Positions 18,726-27,481 of a DNA stretch of 64,000 bases are shown here, piece by piece. A program made the position numbers and the translations under genes. Position 1 is the stretch's first letter. The number at the start of each line of letters is the position of its first letter. The notes beneath the pieces were generated by a model. That model had not been told where the DNA came from. It ran no database searches and saw only the letters and a program-made list of their open reading frames with translations. The DNA is taken from positions 124,001 through 188,000 of the forward strand of contig NZ_BMFR01000001.1 of the NCBI RefSeq assembly GCF_014638995.1. The letters are read 5' to 3'. This DNA is from Virgibacillus oceani. GTDB taxonomy: Bacteria > Bacillota > Bacilli > Bacillales > Amphibacillaceae.

Positions 18726-20092
18726 TGCGATCCTTATTTTATAAACCGCTTATCTCTTATATTATTGGCATTTTTCTATTAGTAATTGTAACCGGGTGTG
18801 TCCTGAGCCTTATAACAACTGAGTACATAATTCTATTTTCAATCTTATTTGTGGAATTCATTATATTAGTACTTATCATGCTGCATGTTTTTGACAAATA
18901 TATGAATCCGGTAAAAATAGCCACAAAAACGGTTGATGAACTTGTAAAAGGGAATTATCGCGCTAGGATTCATCATCCAGCTGTTGGCAGTGTGGGTGAA
19001 TTAAACAGAAAGATAAACATTTTAGCACGAAATTTAAGTGAACTATCCATACAAGAACAAATGCAGGAAAAACAATTGACGACAGTAATTGATAATACAC
19101 AAAGCGGACTTGTATTACTGGATGAAAAGGGATATATTCATTTAGTTAACCGCAAATTTATTTCTATTTTTGGTAATACTGCCAAGGATTATATCGGATA
19201 TCTTTATTACGATGTTTTAAATAATGAACAAATTCACCGTACAGTTCAACAAACTTTTCTATATGAAGAAAATGTGAAAGAGTCATTTACCCAATTGATC
19301 GGTCTTGATAAAAAATATATTGAAATTGTTGGTGCACCCATATTCAATGAGAGAAAAATACTCAAAGGTGCAGTACTAGTATTTTACGACATTACGGAAT
19401 TAAAAAAGCTTGAAATCATGAGGAAGGATTTCGTTGCAAACGTATCCCATGAGTTGAAAACCCCAATAACATCGATTAAAGGATTTGCAGAAACGCTGTT
19501 GGATGGTGCTATGCACGATGAACGGGCAAATGAAAGATTTTTAAAAATCATTTATGAAGAAAGCAATCGCCTGCAATTGTTAATAGAAGATTTGTTAACT
19601 TTGTCCAGATTGGAAAAAGATGAGTTCAGATTAAACGTTTCTGAAATAACTATAGACGAGGTACTTTCCGATATTATGCCATTAATGAAGCACCAAGCAG
19701 ATAAGAAACATATTCATTTAACAGTTAGCCAGGAACCAGGATTAATGATTAAAGCTGATGTAGAACGATTAAAACAAGTGTTCATAAATATATTAGCGAA
19801 TGCCATAAGCTACACACCTGAAAATGGAGAAGTAACATTGTTGGTGAAAGAAACTGATGATTATATACAGTTATCTGTAGAGGACACCGGAATTGGTATA
19901 CCGGAAGATGCAATTCCCCGTATTTTTGAACGTTTTTACCGGGTTGATAAAGCAAGAAGCAGAAATACTGGGGGGACAGGTTTAGGTCTGGCTATTGTAA
20001 AACATATTATAGAAGTGCATAACGGTACAATTACTGTAGAAAGTGAGTTAAATAAAGGGACAGCCTTTCATGTATATTTTCCAAAACATTAG
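18725..20092 (+). CDS. phoR: Sensor histidine kinase PhoR, short form without external domain
   Basis: 455 residues. Two membrane helices at about 9-31 and 34-54 are joined by only a few residues, followed by HAMP (about 56-108), PAS (about 115-230), HisKA with FVANVSHELKTPITSIKGFAETLL-type H-box (SHELKTPITSIKG), and HATPase boxes (NILANAISYTPENG; DTGIGIPE; GGTGLGLAIVKHI). B. subtilis PhoR is about 579 residues with a sizeable extracytoplasmic domain; that domain is missing here. Signal sensing is therefore probably membrane-embedded or via PAS. Paired with phoP by overlapping stop/start. Confidence 0.9.
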   Translation: MRSLFYKPLISYIIGIFLLVIVTGCVLSLITTEYIILFSILFVEFIILVLIMLHVFDKYMNPVKIATKTVDELVKGNYRARIHHPAVGSVGELNRKINILARNLSELSIQEQMQEKQLTTVIDNTQSGLVLLDEKGYIHLVNRKFISIFGNTAKDYIGYLYYDVLNNEQIHRTVQQTFLYEENVKESFTQLIGLDKKYIEIVGAPIFNERKILKGAVLVFYDITELKKLEIMRKDFVANVSHELKTPITSIKGFAETLLDGAMHDERANERFLKIIYEESNRLQLLIEDLLTLSRLEKDEFRLNVSEITIDEVLSDIMPLMKHQADKKHIHLTVSQEPGLMIKADVERLKQVFINILANAISYTPENGEVTLLVKETDDYIQLSVEDTGIGIPEDAIPRIFERFYRVDKARSRNTGGTGLGLAIVKHIIEVHNGTITVESELNKGTAFHVYFPKH

Positions 20093-20096
20093 ACTA

Positions 20097-20147
20097 GGTC
20101 GGCTTCATTACTTGTTTTTTTATCAGGTAATGGTGTTGACCTTTTTT
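20097..20147 (+). terminator. Probable phoPR terminator
   Basis: An imperfect hairpin pairs GGTC (20097-20100) with GACC (20138-20141) and CATTAC with GTAATG inside; six T follow at 20142-20147. Confidence 0.6.
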
Positions 20148-20164
20148 AGGGTGAAGTCTGAAAT

Positions 20165-20173
20165 TGATATAAT
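20165..20173 (+). promoter_or_regulatory. Possible extended -10 for polA
   Basis: TGATATAAT is an extended -10 motif about 105 bases upstream of polA; no convincing -35 is present. Confidence 0.35.
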
Positions 20174-20276
20174 ACATGTAATTCTGCTATTATTTTTTTC
20201 TTTTACCTACTGATAATGATAAAATAAGATAACTACCTAACTATATAAAAAAGCTTTTTAATAGAGGAGGCATAAC

Positions 20277-22916
20277 GTGTCAAAAAAATTAGTCTTAATT
20301 GATGGAAATAGTATTATTTACCGTGCTTTTTTTGCTTTACCTTTATTAAATAATGATAAAGGTGTATACACTAATGCAGTTTATGGGTTCACGACAATGC
20401 TTTTGAGGATTTTAGAGGATGAAAAGCCTACCCATATGTTAGTAGCTTTTGATGCGGGGAAAACGACATTTCGTCACCAGACCTATAAAGAATATAAAGG
20501 CGGTCGTCAGAAAACACCACCGGAGCTATCTGAGCAGTTTCCAATTTTAAAAGAATTGCTAGATGCCTTTCATATATCCCATTACCAATTGGACCAATAT
20601 GAAGCGGATGACATCATTGGTACATTTGCTGCAAAAGGCAATGATGAAAATTGGGATGTTACTGTTATATCGGGTGATAAGGATTTATTACAGCTTGCCT
20701 CGGAAAATGTGACCGTAAAATTAACGAAAAAAGGAATTAGTGATGTTGAAGCCTATACGCCAGATTATATGGTAGAAAAGATGGAAATTACACCCGAACA
20801 GATTATCGATTTAAAGGCATTAATGGGTGATAGCTCGGACAATATTCCAGGAGTACCAGGGGTTGGACAAAAGACAGCTACGAAATTGATCAAGCAATAT
20901 CATACGGTAGAGGAAGTATATAAACATATTGATGAAATAAGTGGTAAAAAACTAAAAGAAAATCTTACAAATCACAAACAAGAAGCTTTTATGAGTAAAG
21001 AACTTGTGACGATAAATCGTAAATCACCGATTGAGATTACACCTGAAAACATCGTCTATAAGGGATACGAACAGAACAAGGTTAGCAGTATATTCAAGGA
21101 TTTAGGTTTTCAGTCTTTGTTAAGCAGGATAACTGGTGAATCTAGTGAAGATGTCGAACAAAACGCATCGTTAAATGAAATTGACTTTTCAATTTTGCAT
21201 GAACTAACACCAGATATCTTTACGGGTGAGGAATCGTTAGTGGTCGAAATGCTGAGCGATAGCTATCATCAAGCTCCAATTGAGGGCTTTGGAATTGCAA
21301 ATAAGAATAATGCATATTTTATCCCCACCGAAGTTGCAATTAAATCACATGTATTTCGTGAATGGGCTATGGACTCGCGCAAGAAAAAATATGTTTTTGA
21401 TGCGAAAAAAACATTGGTTGCATTATTAAGACAAAAAATTGAAATTAAAGGCATAACCTTTGATATGCTGCTTGCCTCCTATTTACTTGACCCTTCTGAG
21501 AACCATCATGATATACCAGCAATTGCTCATCGTATGGGTAACAAGGATGTTTTGTTTGATGAGGAAGTATTTGGGAAAGGTGCCAAAATAAAAGTTCCAG
21601 AGCAAAATGCTTTAGCTGAGCACATTGCGAGAAAGACAAGCCTTTTATATGCAATGAAAGAAGATATGGAATCAAAGTTAAAAGAAAACGAGCAGTACGA
21701 GCTTTACAAAGAGCTGGAAATGCCGCTTGCACTTATTCTTGGCGAAATGGAACATACTGGTGTTTTAGTTGATGTCAAGCGATTAGAGGAAATGGGAGTA
21801 GAACTAAAACAGCGATTGGACGAAATTGAAACAGATATCTATGATCTGGCAGGTGAAAAATTTAATATAAATTCTCCTAAACAGCTTGGACCTATTCTTT
21901 TTGAAAAACTGGATTTACCTGTAATAAAGAAAACAAAGACTGGTTATTCGACAGCTGCTGATGTATTGGAGCAATTACAGAATGAACATGAAATAATTCC
22001 AAAACTGCTATTATACAGGCAGCTGGGGAAACTTCAATCAACTTATATTGAAGGACTATTAAAAGTTGTTAATAAAAATTCAAGCAAAATTCATACAAGA
22101 TTTAATCAAGCACTTACACAAACTGGCCGATTGAGTTCAATCGACCCCAACTTACAAAATATTCCAATTCGCTTGGAGGAAGGAAGAAAAATTCGCCAAG
22201 CATTTGTACCGGCTATTAAGGAATGGATCATGTTTGCTGCCGATTATTCGCAAATTGAACTGCGGGTGTTGGCACATATAGCAGAGGACGAGAAATTAAT
22301 TGAGGCATTTCAAAACGATATGGATATCCATACGCGTACTGCAATGGAAGTTTTTCATGTTGGAGAAGATGAAATTACTGGCAATATGCGGCGTCAAGCT
22401 AAGGCTGTTAATTTTGGAATCGTTTATGGAATTAGTGATTATGGTCTATCCCAAAGTTTGAAAATTACCCGAAAAGAAGCAAAGAAGTTTATTGACAGGT
22501 ATTTGGATAGTTATCCAGGAGTCAAAACATATATGGATGAGATAATTCAGGAAGCAAAGCACAAAGGCTATGTAACCACTTTAATGAAGCGCAGAAGATA
22601 TCTGCCAGATATTACTAGCAGAAATTTTAACAAGAGAAGCTTTGCGGAGCGTACAGCCATGAACACTCCAATTCAAGGCAGTGCAGCTGATATTATTAAA
22701 AAAGCGATGATCGATCTGCATGAGAAATTAATCGAAGAGAAACTAGAAGCTAGAATGCTTCTTCAAGTACATGATGAACTTATTCTTGAAGCACCGAAAA
22801 ACGAAATTGAAAAACTGAAAGAAATAGTTCCTGCGGTTATGGAAAACACCGTTAAACTCAGTGTACCGCTCAAGGTCGATTACGAATATGGCGAAAGCTG
22901 GTTCGATGCGAAGTAA
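20277..22916 (+). CDS. polA: DNA polymerase I
   Basis: 879 residues. N-terminal 5'-3' exonuclease (about 1-290, KLVLIDGNSIIYRAFFALP start quoted in part: LIDGNSIIYRAFF; SGDKDLLQL), a central domain, and the family A polymerase: motif A FAADYSQIELRVLAHIAED, motif B RRQAKAVNFGIVYGIS, motif C QVHDELILEA. The 3'-5' exonuclease motif I DxE is replaced by VVEM, so the proofreading domain looks inactive, as in other Bacillus Pol I. Start GTG 20277 after GAGGAGG. Functions in Okazaki fragment processing and repair; mutM and coaE follow closely. Confidence 0.97.
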   Translation: MSKKLVLIDGNSIIYRAFFALPLLNNDKGVYTNAVYGFTTMLLRILEDEKPTHMLVAFDAGKTTFRHQTYKEYKGGRQKTPPELSEQFPILKELLDAFHISHYQLDQYEADDIIGTFAAKGNDENWDVTVISGDKDLLQLASENVTVKLTKKGISDVEAYTPDYMVEKMEITPEQIIDLKALMGDSSDNIPGVPGVGQKTATKLIKQYHTVEEVYKHIDEISGKKLKENLTNHKQEAFMSKELVTINRKSPIEITPENIVYKGYEQNKVSSIFKDLGFQSLLSRITGESSEDVEQNASLNEIDFSILHELTPDIFTGEESLVVEMLSDSYHQAPIEGFGIANKNNAYFIPTEVAIKSHVFREWAMDSRKKKYVFDAKKTLVALLRQKIEIKGITFDMLLASYLLDPSENHHDIPAIAHRMGNKDVLFDEEVFGKGAKIKVPEQNALAEHIARKTSLLYAMKEDMESKLKENEQYELYKELEMPLALILGEMEHTGVLVDVKRLEEMGVELKQRLDEIETDIYDLAGEKFNINSPKQLGPILFEKLDLPVIKKTKTGYSTAADVLEQLQNEHEIIPKLLLYRQLGKLQSTYIEGLLKVVNKNSSKIHTRFNQALTQTGRLSSIDPNLQNIPIRLEEGRKIRQAFVPAIKEWIMFAADYSQIELRVLAHIAEDEKLIEAFQNDMDIHTRTAMEVFHVGEDEITGNMRRQAKAVNFGIVYGISDYGLSQSLKITRKEAKKFIDRYLDSYPGVKTYMDEIIQEAKHKGYVTTLMKRRRYLPDITSRNFNKRSFAERTAMNTPIQGSAADIIKKAMIDLHEKLIEEKLEARMLLQVHDELILEAPKNEIEKLKEIVPAVMENTVKLSVPLKVDYEYGESWFDAK

Positions 22917-22958
22917 TTATAAAACACATTGTGACAGGAAATAAGGAGAATACGTGAC

Positions 22959-23786
22959 ATGCCAGAATTACCAGAAGTTGAAACAATTAAAAATACCTTA
23001 AAACAATTCGTTTTGGAGAAAACAATCGAAAATGTAGAGGTTTTTTGGCCGAACATTGTTAAGATGCCGGATGATATTGAACAGTTTAAGCACATACTGC
23101 ATGGTCAAACAATTCAAGATATTACACGTAAGGGGAAATTTCTTTTATTTCAATTAGATGCTTACGTTTTGGTATCGCACTTACGCATGGAAGGAAAGTA
23201 TAGTGTTCACCAATCCAAGGAACCTATGAAAAAACATACACATGTTGCTTTTACATTCTCGGACGGAGAAGAGCTGCGTTATAATGATGTCCGGAAATTT
23301 GGAACGATGCATGTATTTAAGAAAGGAGATGAATTAAAGGAAAAACCTTTAATTCAACTCGGACCTGATCCATTTGAACAAGATTTCTCTTTTGCGTATT
23401 TTTATGAGAAATTGAAAAAGACTGATCGTGTTATCAAAGCTGCACTGCTTGATCAAACAATTGTTGCCGGTCTCGGAAATATATATGTTGATGAAACATT
23501 GTTTAAAGCTGGTGTTCACCCACTAAAAAAGGCGAGTAAGTTAACTAAGAAAGAAGTTAAAGCTATTCAAAAAGAAGCAACAGCGACATTGAAAGAAGCT
23601 GTTGCACAGGGCGGTACAACGATTAGATCTTATGTAAATGGGCAAGGTGAAATGGGTATGTTCCAGCAAGAGCTATTTGTTTATGGCCAGGAAAATCAGG
23701 CTTGTAAAAATTGTGGAAAGCCTATTGTTAAAATGAAAATTGGCGGGCGCGGAACGCATCTATGTGTAATATGTCAAAAACCTTAA
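22959..23786 (+). CDS. mutM: Formamidopyrimidine-DNA glycosylase
   Basis: 275 residues. Removes 8-oxoguanine and formamidopyrimidines and nicks the abasic site. The N-terminus MPELPEVET supplies catalytic Pro2 and Glu3; a conserved Lys (RKGKFLLF) and the H2TH segment (GLGNIYVDETLF) follow. The C-terminal zinc finger has the CxxC pair CKNC and CVIC flanking the GRGTH motif. ATG 22959 follows AAGGAGAA. Directly downstream of polA and 14 bases before coaE, forming a repair/CoA operon; the B. subtilis ytaF gene often found here is absent. Confidence 0.96.
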   Translation: MPELPEVETIKNTLKQFVLEKTIENVEVFWPNIVKMPDDIEQFKHILHGQTIQDITRKGKFLLFQLDAYVLVSHLRMEGKYSVHQSKEPMKKHTHVAFTFSDGEELRYNDVRKFGTMHVFKKGDELKEKPLIQLGPDPFEQDFSFAYFYEKLKKTDRVIKAALLDQTIVAGLGNIYVDETLFKAGVHPLKKASKLTKKEVKAIQKEATATLKEAVAQGGTTIRSYVNGQGEMGMFQQELFVYGQENQACKNCGKPIVKMKIGGRGTHLCVICQKP

Positions 23787-23800
23787 GAGGAGCAAGCAGT

Positions 23801-24400
23801 ATGGCATTAATAATCGGGTTAACTGGAAGCATCGCAAGTGGAAAAAGTACTGTTTCGTTAATGTTTGATGATTATAACATACCAGTTGTTGATGCAGATA
23901 AAATTTCACGAGAGGTTGTAGCACCTGGCGAGAAGGCATATGATCAAATAATAAAAACGTTTGGTCAACAAGTTTTACGTAAAGATAAGTCTATTGACCG
24001 TAAGATGCTAGGAGAAATTATCTTTGCAGACGATGCAAAGCGAAATCAATTAAATGAAATTGTTCATCCCGCAGTACGTGAAAAAATGCTAAAACGGCGA
24101 GATGCCTATGCAGAGTCAGGAGCAAAATGTGTGGTTTTAGATATACCACTACTATTTGAAAGTAAATTAACACATTTTGTTGATAAGACATTAGTTGTTT
24201 ATGTTGATGAAGCTGTTCAATTAAAACGTTTAATGGAGCGGGATGGATATACAGAAAATGAAGCAATAAAGCGTATTAAAGCTCAAATACCGGTTCGTGA
24301 AAAGGCAGAAATGGCAGATGCAATAATAGATAATAATGGAACGAAATATCATTCATATGAACAGCTAGAGAGGTTATTAAAGGATTGGAATGTAATTTAA
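23801..24400 (+). CDS. coaE: Dephospho-CoA kinase
   Basis: 199 residues. Phosphorylates the 3'-hydroxyl of dephospho-CoA, the last step of CoA synthesis. P-loop GLTGSIASGKST starts near residue 6; VDADKISREV and DIPLLFES lid/substrate motifs are present, with MERDGYTENEA and the closing DNNGT. ATG 23801 has AAGAGGAG upstream and places the P-loop at the usual position; upstream in-frame starts lie within mutM. Same operon as polA-mutM, ended by a hairpin. Confidence 0.95.
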   Translation: MALIIGLTGSIASGKSTVSLMFDDYNIPVVDADKISREVVAPGEKAYDQIIKTFGQQVLRKDKSIDRKMLGEIIFADDAKRNQLNEIVHPAVREKMLKRRDAYAESGAKCVVLDIPLLFESKLTHFVDKTLVVYVDEAVQLKRLMERDGYTENEAIKRIKAQIPVREKAEMADAIIDNNGTKYHSYEQLERLLKDWNVI

Positions 24401-24415
24401 TATTTTCTTACTTTG

Positions 24416-24443
24416 AGGGCATAGGCTTACCTGTGCTCTTTTG
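24416..24443 (+). terminator. Terminator after coaE
   Basis: AGGGCATAGG (24416-24425), loop CTTA, CCTGTGCTCT (24430-24439) with two G-U pairs, then TTT. Confidence 0.65.
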
Positions 24444-24721
24444 TTATCTAAGAAATTGTTTTTCATACGCAAGAAATAAAAAAAATTGCGACGTAAATGG
24501 TGCATGGATACGTGCTTTTTAGTTGCTGTTAGTAAGTAGGGAAACTGTCGTTACATTGCATTTCATCTGAAATAATGAAGTATAAGATAACAAAACTCCC
24601 GAAAAGTGTCATATTAATTAATGCCGTTCAAGCTGACATGAATGCAGAACTGGGAAACATGGAATATTTTAGCTATTATTTTTATATAAAAGCATATTTT
24701 TTAAGCACTTTTTTTTGTAAT
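24444..24721. other. coaE-gapB gap, no gene recognised
   Basis: A/T-rich stretch. The only sizeable frame (24575-24781) has no RBS and runs through the gapB promoter into its SD, so I do not call it. Nothing else recognised. Confidence 0.5.
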
Positions 24722-24732
24722 TATGTTATACT
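24722..24732 (+). promoter_or_regulatory. CcpN-type box over the gapB -10
   Basis: TATGTTATACT fits the CcpN consensus TRTGHYATAYW at every position. It contains an extended -10, TGTTATACT (24724-24732). In B. subtilis CcpN represses gapB and pckA during glycolytic growth. Confidence 0.65.
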
Positions 24733-24754
24733 AATTATAATAATAAGATCAATG

Positions 24755-24765
24755 AGTATAACATA
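24755..24765 (-). promoter_or_regulatory. Second CcpN-type box, inverted
   Basis: AGTATAACATA is the exact reverse complement of the box at 24722-24732, placed 22 bases further on and just before the gapB SD. The two could bind a repressor dimer pair or loop. Confidence 0.6.
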
Positions 24766-24781
24766 TATAGGAGGACCATAA

Positions 24782-25810
24782 ATGAATAAAACTCGAATTG
24801 CTATTAATGGATTTGGTCGTATAGGACGAATGGTGTTTCGCCAAGCGATTAAGGATGATCAACTAAAGGTGGTCGCAATCAATGCAAATTATCCTCCAGA
24901 AACATTGGCACATTTAATTAAATATGATAGTGTTCATGGTATTTTTAATGGCGATGTGAAAGCGCTTCAGGATTCAATAGAAATAGATGGAGAGACTGTT
25001 TCGCTTGTTAATTCACGGGATCCGCAAACTCTTCCATGGGATGTGCTTGAGATAGATATTGTTATAGAGGCAACAGGGAAATTTAATAGTAAAGAAGGTG
25101 CAGGATTGCATCTTCAAGCTGGTGCGAGAAAGGTTGTGATTACAGCACCGGGTAAACAGGTGGATCGAACAATTGTAATGGGTGTAAACGAAGATTCGTA
25201 CAATCCAGTAACTGATCATGTAATATCAAATGCATCTTGTACAACAAATTGCTTGGCGCCTGTTGTAAAAATCTTAGATGAAAATTTTGGAATTGATAAT
25301 GGATTAATGACAACAGTCCATGCGTTTACTAATGACCAGAAAAATCTGGATAACCCTCATAAGGATTTACGGAGGGCAAGGGGATGTACACAATCAATCA
25401 TTCCGACATCAACAGGTGCAGCTAAGGCGTTAGGTGAAGTGTTGCCGCATTTAAATGGTAAATTGCATGGAATGGCATTACGTGTACCTACCCCAAACGT
25501 ATCTTTAGTTGACTTGGTTGTTGATGTTAATAAGCCAATTTCAGCGGATGACGTAAATCAAGCATTTAAAATGGCCGCTGGTAATGAATTAAAAGGCATT
25601 GTGGAATATAGTGAGGAACCGCTTGTTTCGATAGATTTTACTACTACAGATTTTTCCGCAATTGTAGACGGACTATCAACTATTGTCATGGGAGAGAGTA
25701 AGATTAAGGTTTTGGCCTGGTATGATAATGAGTGGGGATATTCTACCCGTGTAGTTGATTTGGCTAAATATGTAGGTAGTTATTTGCAGCAGAAAGTAAA
25801 AGTTTCTTAA
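24782..25810 (+). CDS. gapB: Glyceraldehyde-3-phosphate dehydrogenase, gluconeogenic type
   Basis: 342 residues. N-terminal Rossmann motif INGFGRIGR; catalytic Cys153 in NASCTTNCLAP and His in the RGCTQSIIPTSTGAAKA region. Context with speD, and CcpN-type operators, identify the GapB type, which in Bacillus runs in the gluconeogenic direction with NADP. ATG 24782 follows GGAGGA. The gap to speD is 222 bases, so speD may be cotranscribed as in B. subtilis or have its own signals. The only GAPDH in this window; the glycolytic GapA is expected elsewhere. Confidence 0.94.
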   Translation: MNKTRIAINGFGRIGRMVFRQAIKDDQLKVVAINANYPPETLAHLIKYDSVHGIFNGDVKALQDSIEIDGETVSLVNSRDPQTLPWDVLEIDIVIEATGKFNSKEGAGLHLQAGARKVVITAPGKQVDRTIVMGVNEDSYNPVTDHVISNASCTTNCLAPVVKILDENFGIDNGLMTTVHAFTNDQKNLDNPHKDLRRARGCTQSIIPTSTGAAKALGEVLPHLNGKLHGMALRVPTPNVSLVDLVVDVNKPISADDVNQAFKMAAGNELKGIVEYSEEPLVSIDFTTTDFSAIVDGLSTIVMGESKIKVLAWYDNEWGYSTRVVDLAKYVGSYLQQKVKVS

Positions 25811-25942
25811 AGATTGCAAGGTCCATCCATTACGCTATAGCCCTTTTTACTTTTATTAAAAAAAACATATTGCAAAAATAATCTAAACGGTTTATACTAC
25901 TTTTTGAACTTCTAAAAAATAAAAATAACAACTGCTTAAAGG

Positions 25943-26026
25943 GTTAGGACCTCTTTGGACTAACTTTCCCCCGTGGCAGCTGGAGTAAATTTAGAAGTAT
26001 TCAAGTCAATATGTATTGAGGGGGAA
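25943..26026 (+). promoter_or_regulatory. Structured speD leader with possible SD masking
   Basis: GTTAG (25943-25947) can pair with CTAAC (25960-25964), with two more inner G-C pairs. Directly after, TTCCCCC (25966-25972) is exactly complementary to GGGGGAA (26020-26026), the speD SD. Pairing would hide the ribosome site. This matches no riboswitch class I recognise. Confidence 0.4.
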
Positions 26027-26032
26027 TAAATA

Positions 26033-26410
26033 ATGGATACTATAGGCAGGCATGTCATTGCTGAATTATGGGATTGCAATATAGATAAACTTAATGATAT
26101 GGGTTTAATTGAACGAATATTTGTTAAGGCAGCATTAAAAGCAGGGGCAGAAGTACGAGAAGTTGCCTTTCACAAATTTGCACCGCATGGCGTAAGTGGA
26201 GTGGTAATCATTTCAGAATCACATTTGACAATTCATAGTTTTCCGGAACATGGATATGCGAGCATCGATGTATATACATGTGGCGAAATTATTGATCCAA
26301 ATGTAGCTGCGCAATATATTGCTGATTCTCTGGAAGCAAAGACTTATGAAAAGGTTGAGGTACCACGTGGAATGGGGCCAGTAAAGGTCAATAAATTTCA
26401 AGTGTTATAA
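26033..26410 (+). CDS. speD: S-adenosylmethionine decarboxylase proenzyme
   Basis: 125 residues. Makes decarboxylated SAM for spermidine synthesis. Self-cleaves before Ser63 in [24 protein letters not shown] sequence ([15 protein letters not shown]), forming the pyruvoyl group; His68 and the Cys of DVYTCG complete the active site. Length equals the small bacterial SpeD class. ATG 26033 follows GAGGGGGAA. Neighbour of gapB as in B. subtilis. A stable terminator follows. Confidence 0.96.
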   Translation: MDTIGRHVIAELWDCNIDKLNDMGLIERIFVKAALKAGAEVREVAFHKFAPHGVSGVVIISESHLTIHSFPEHGYASIDVYTCGEIIDPNVAAQYIADSLEAKTYEKVEVPRGMGPVKVNKFQVL

Positions 26411-26426
26411 ATAAAATTCGTATGAT

Positions 26427-26471
26427 TAGAGTTGATTCATTTTCCAATTGGAAGTGATCAACTCTATTTTT
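26427..26471 (+). terminator. Terminator after speD
   Basis: TAGAGTTGAT (26427-26436) pairs with ATCAACTCTA (26457-26466); TTTTTAA follows. Confidence 0.8.
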
Positions 26472-26564
26472 AATTAGTCGAATTACTAAAAACGTGTTAA
26501 AATATATAGTAATATATTTTTATTATACATACATAAATGAGATTATAATTAATGGGGTGTAACG

Positions 26565-26957
26565 ATGTCATTGAGGCAAAAAGCAGCAAAATATTTTAAT
26601 AACCACGCTGAGACAAGTGAAAATCATTGGGACCCAACATTGACAACACGCTATTATAAAACAACGAAAGATAAAGGTCTGAATACGTTGGAACAATTTT
26701 TTAAAGGCTCACATGAATATAGATTTAATTCTTTGTCTAAGGAGCATGGGGAAATAAGTGTAAATGTAGAGAAAGGTAAAAAAGCATTCATAGTAGCCAC
26801 TGTTATTATGGTTCGTCCATATCAGACTGCCGTTGACTTCTCCGTAACAACTGAATCATTGCTTCCGTTTGATTTTGCATACAGTACGAGGCTTATTCAA
26901 AAGTTATATACGGAGCTTAACAAAGAACTTACGCTGATAGAAACGAAAACTATGTAG
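26565..26957 (+). CDS. Uncharacterised conserved cytosolic protein
   Basis: 130 residues, no signal peptide, membrane span or cysteine. The N-terminal part is polar and aromatic-rich (KYFNNHAETSENHWDPTL), then a basic YYKTTK segment, and a C-terminal half with alternating hydrophobics suggesting a beta sheet. I recall similar proteins in Bacillaceae annotated only as cytosolic protein; function unknown. ATG 26565 follows a GGGGTG SD. It sits 22 bases upstream of nrdR, so it is probably cotranscribed with nrdR-dnaB-dnaI, which hints at a link to nucleotide supply or replication, but that is guesswork. Confidence 0.75.
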   Translation: MSLRQKAAKYFNNHAETSENHWDPTLTTRYYKTTKDKGLNTLEQFFKGSHEYRFNSLSKEHGEISVNVEKGKKAFIVATVIMVRPYQTAVDFSVTTESLLPFDFAYSTRLIQKLYTELNKELTLIETKTM

Positions 26958-26979
26958 CATATGATTGGGGTTGAATTAG

Positions 26980-27441
26980 ATGAGGTGTTCAAATTGCTCT
27001 TATAAAAGCACAAAAGTTCTTGATTCACGGCCAATTGAAGAGGGGCGCTCCATTCGCAGGAGACGGGAATGTGAACAATGCGGCTTTCGTTTCACCACTT
27101 TTGAACGGATTGAAGAGGTACCATTAATTGTAGTGAAAAAAGACGGGACAAGGCAAGAATATAGTAGAGAGAAGCTAATCCGCGGATTAATTAAGGCTTG
27201 TGAAAAGAGACCCGTACCAATTGAAAAAATTGAAGGTATTGCCTTAGATGTGGAAAAAGAATTACGGAATTCAGGAGCATCAGAAATAGAAAGTAACGAA
27301 ATTGGTGAAATGGTTATGGACAGGCTATCTGAGGTAGACGAGGTTGCGTATGTGCGTTTTGCTTCGGTTTACCGTCAATTCAAGGACATCAGCGTATTTT
27401 TGGATGAACTAAGGGATTTGATCAATTCAGATAAAAAATGA
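26980..27441 (+). CDS. nrdR: Transcriptional repressor NrdR
   Basis: 153 residues. N-terminal zinc ribbon with Cys3, Cys6, Cys31 and Cys34, separated by the basic RSIRRRR DNA-binding stretch, then an ATP-cone (about 49-139) beginning [19 protein letters not shown]. NrdR senses ATP/dATP and represses ribonucleotide reductase genes. Full family length. It precedes dnaB and dnaI, coupling nucleotide supply with replication initiation as in other Bacilli. Confidence 0.96.
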   Translation: MRCSNCSYKSTKVLDSRPIEEGRSIRRRRECEQCGFRFTTFERIEEVPLIVVKKDGTRQEYSREKLIRGLIKACEKRPVPIEKIEGIALDVEKELRNSGASEIESNEIGEMVMDRLSEVDEVAYVRFASVYRQFKDISVFLDELRDLINSDKK

Positions 27442-27481
27442 CTATTAAGCGTATTATATGACAAAAGGGAAGGTCAGCATA

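Noticed and set aside
22209..22470. Possible intact proofreading domain in Pol I
   Set aside because: Polymerase motifs are here; the DxE exonuclease motif expected near residues 315-325 reads VVEM, so no active exonuclease is claimed.
24575..24781. 68-codon frame upstream of gapB
   Set aside because: No SD before its ATG, and it runs through the gapB promoter, both CcpN-type boxes and the gapB SD. The hydrophobic look comes from A/T-rich DNA.
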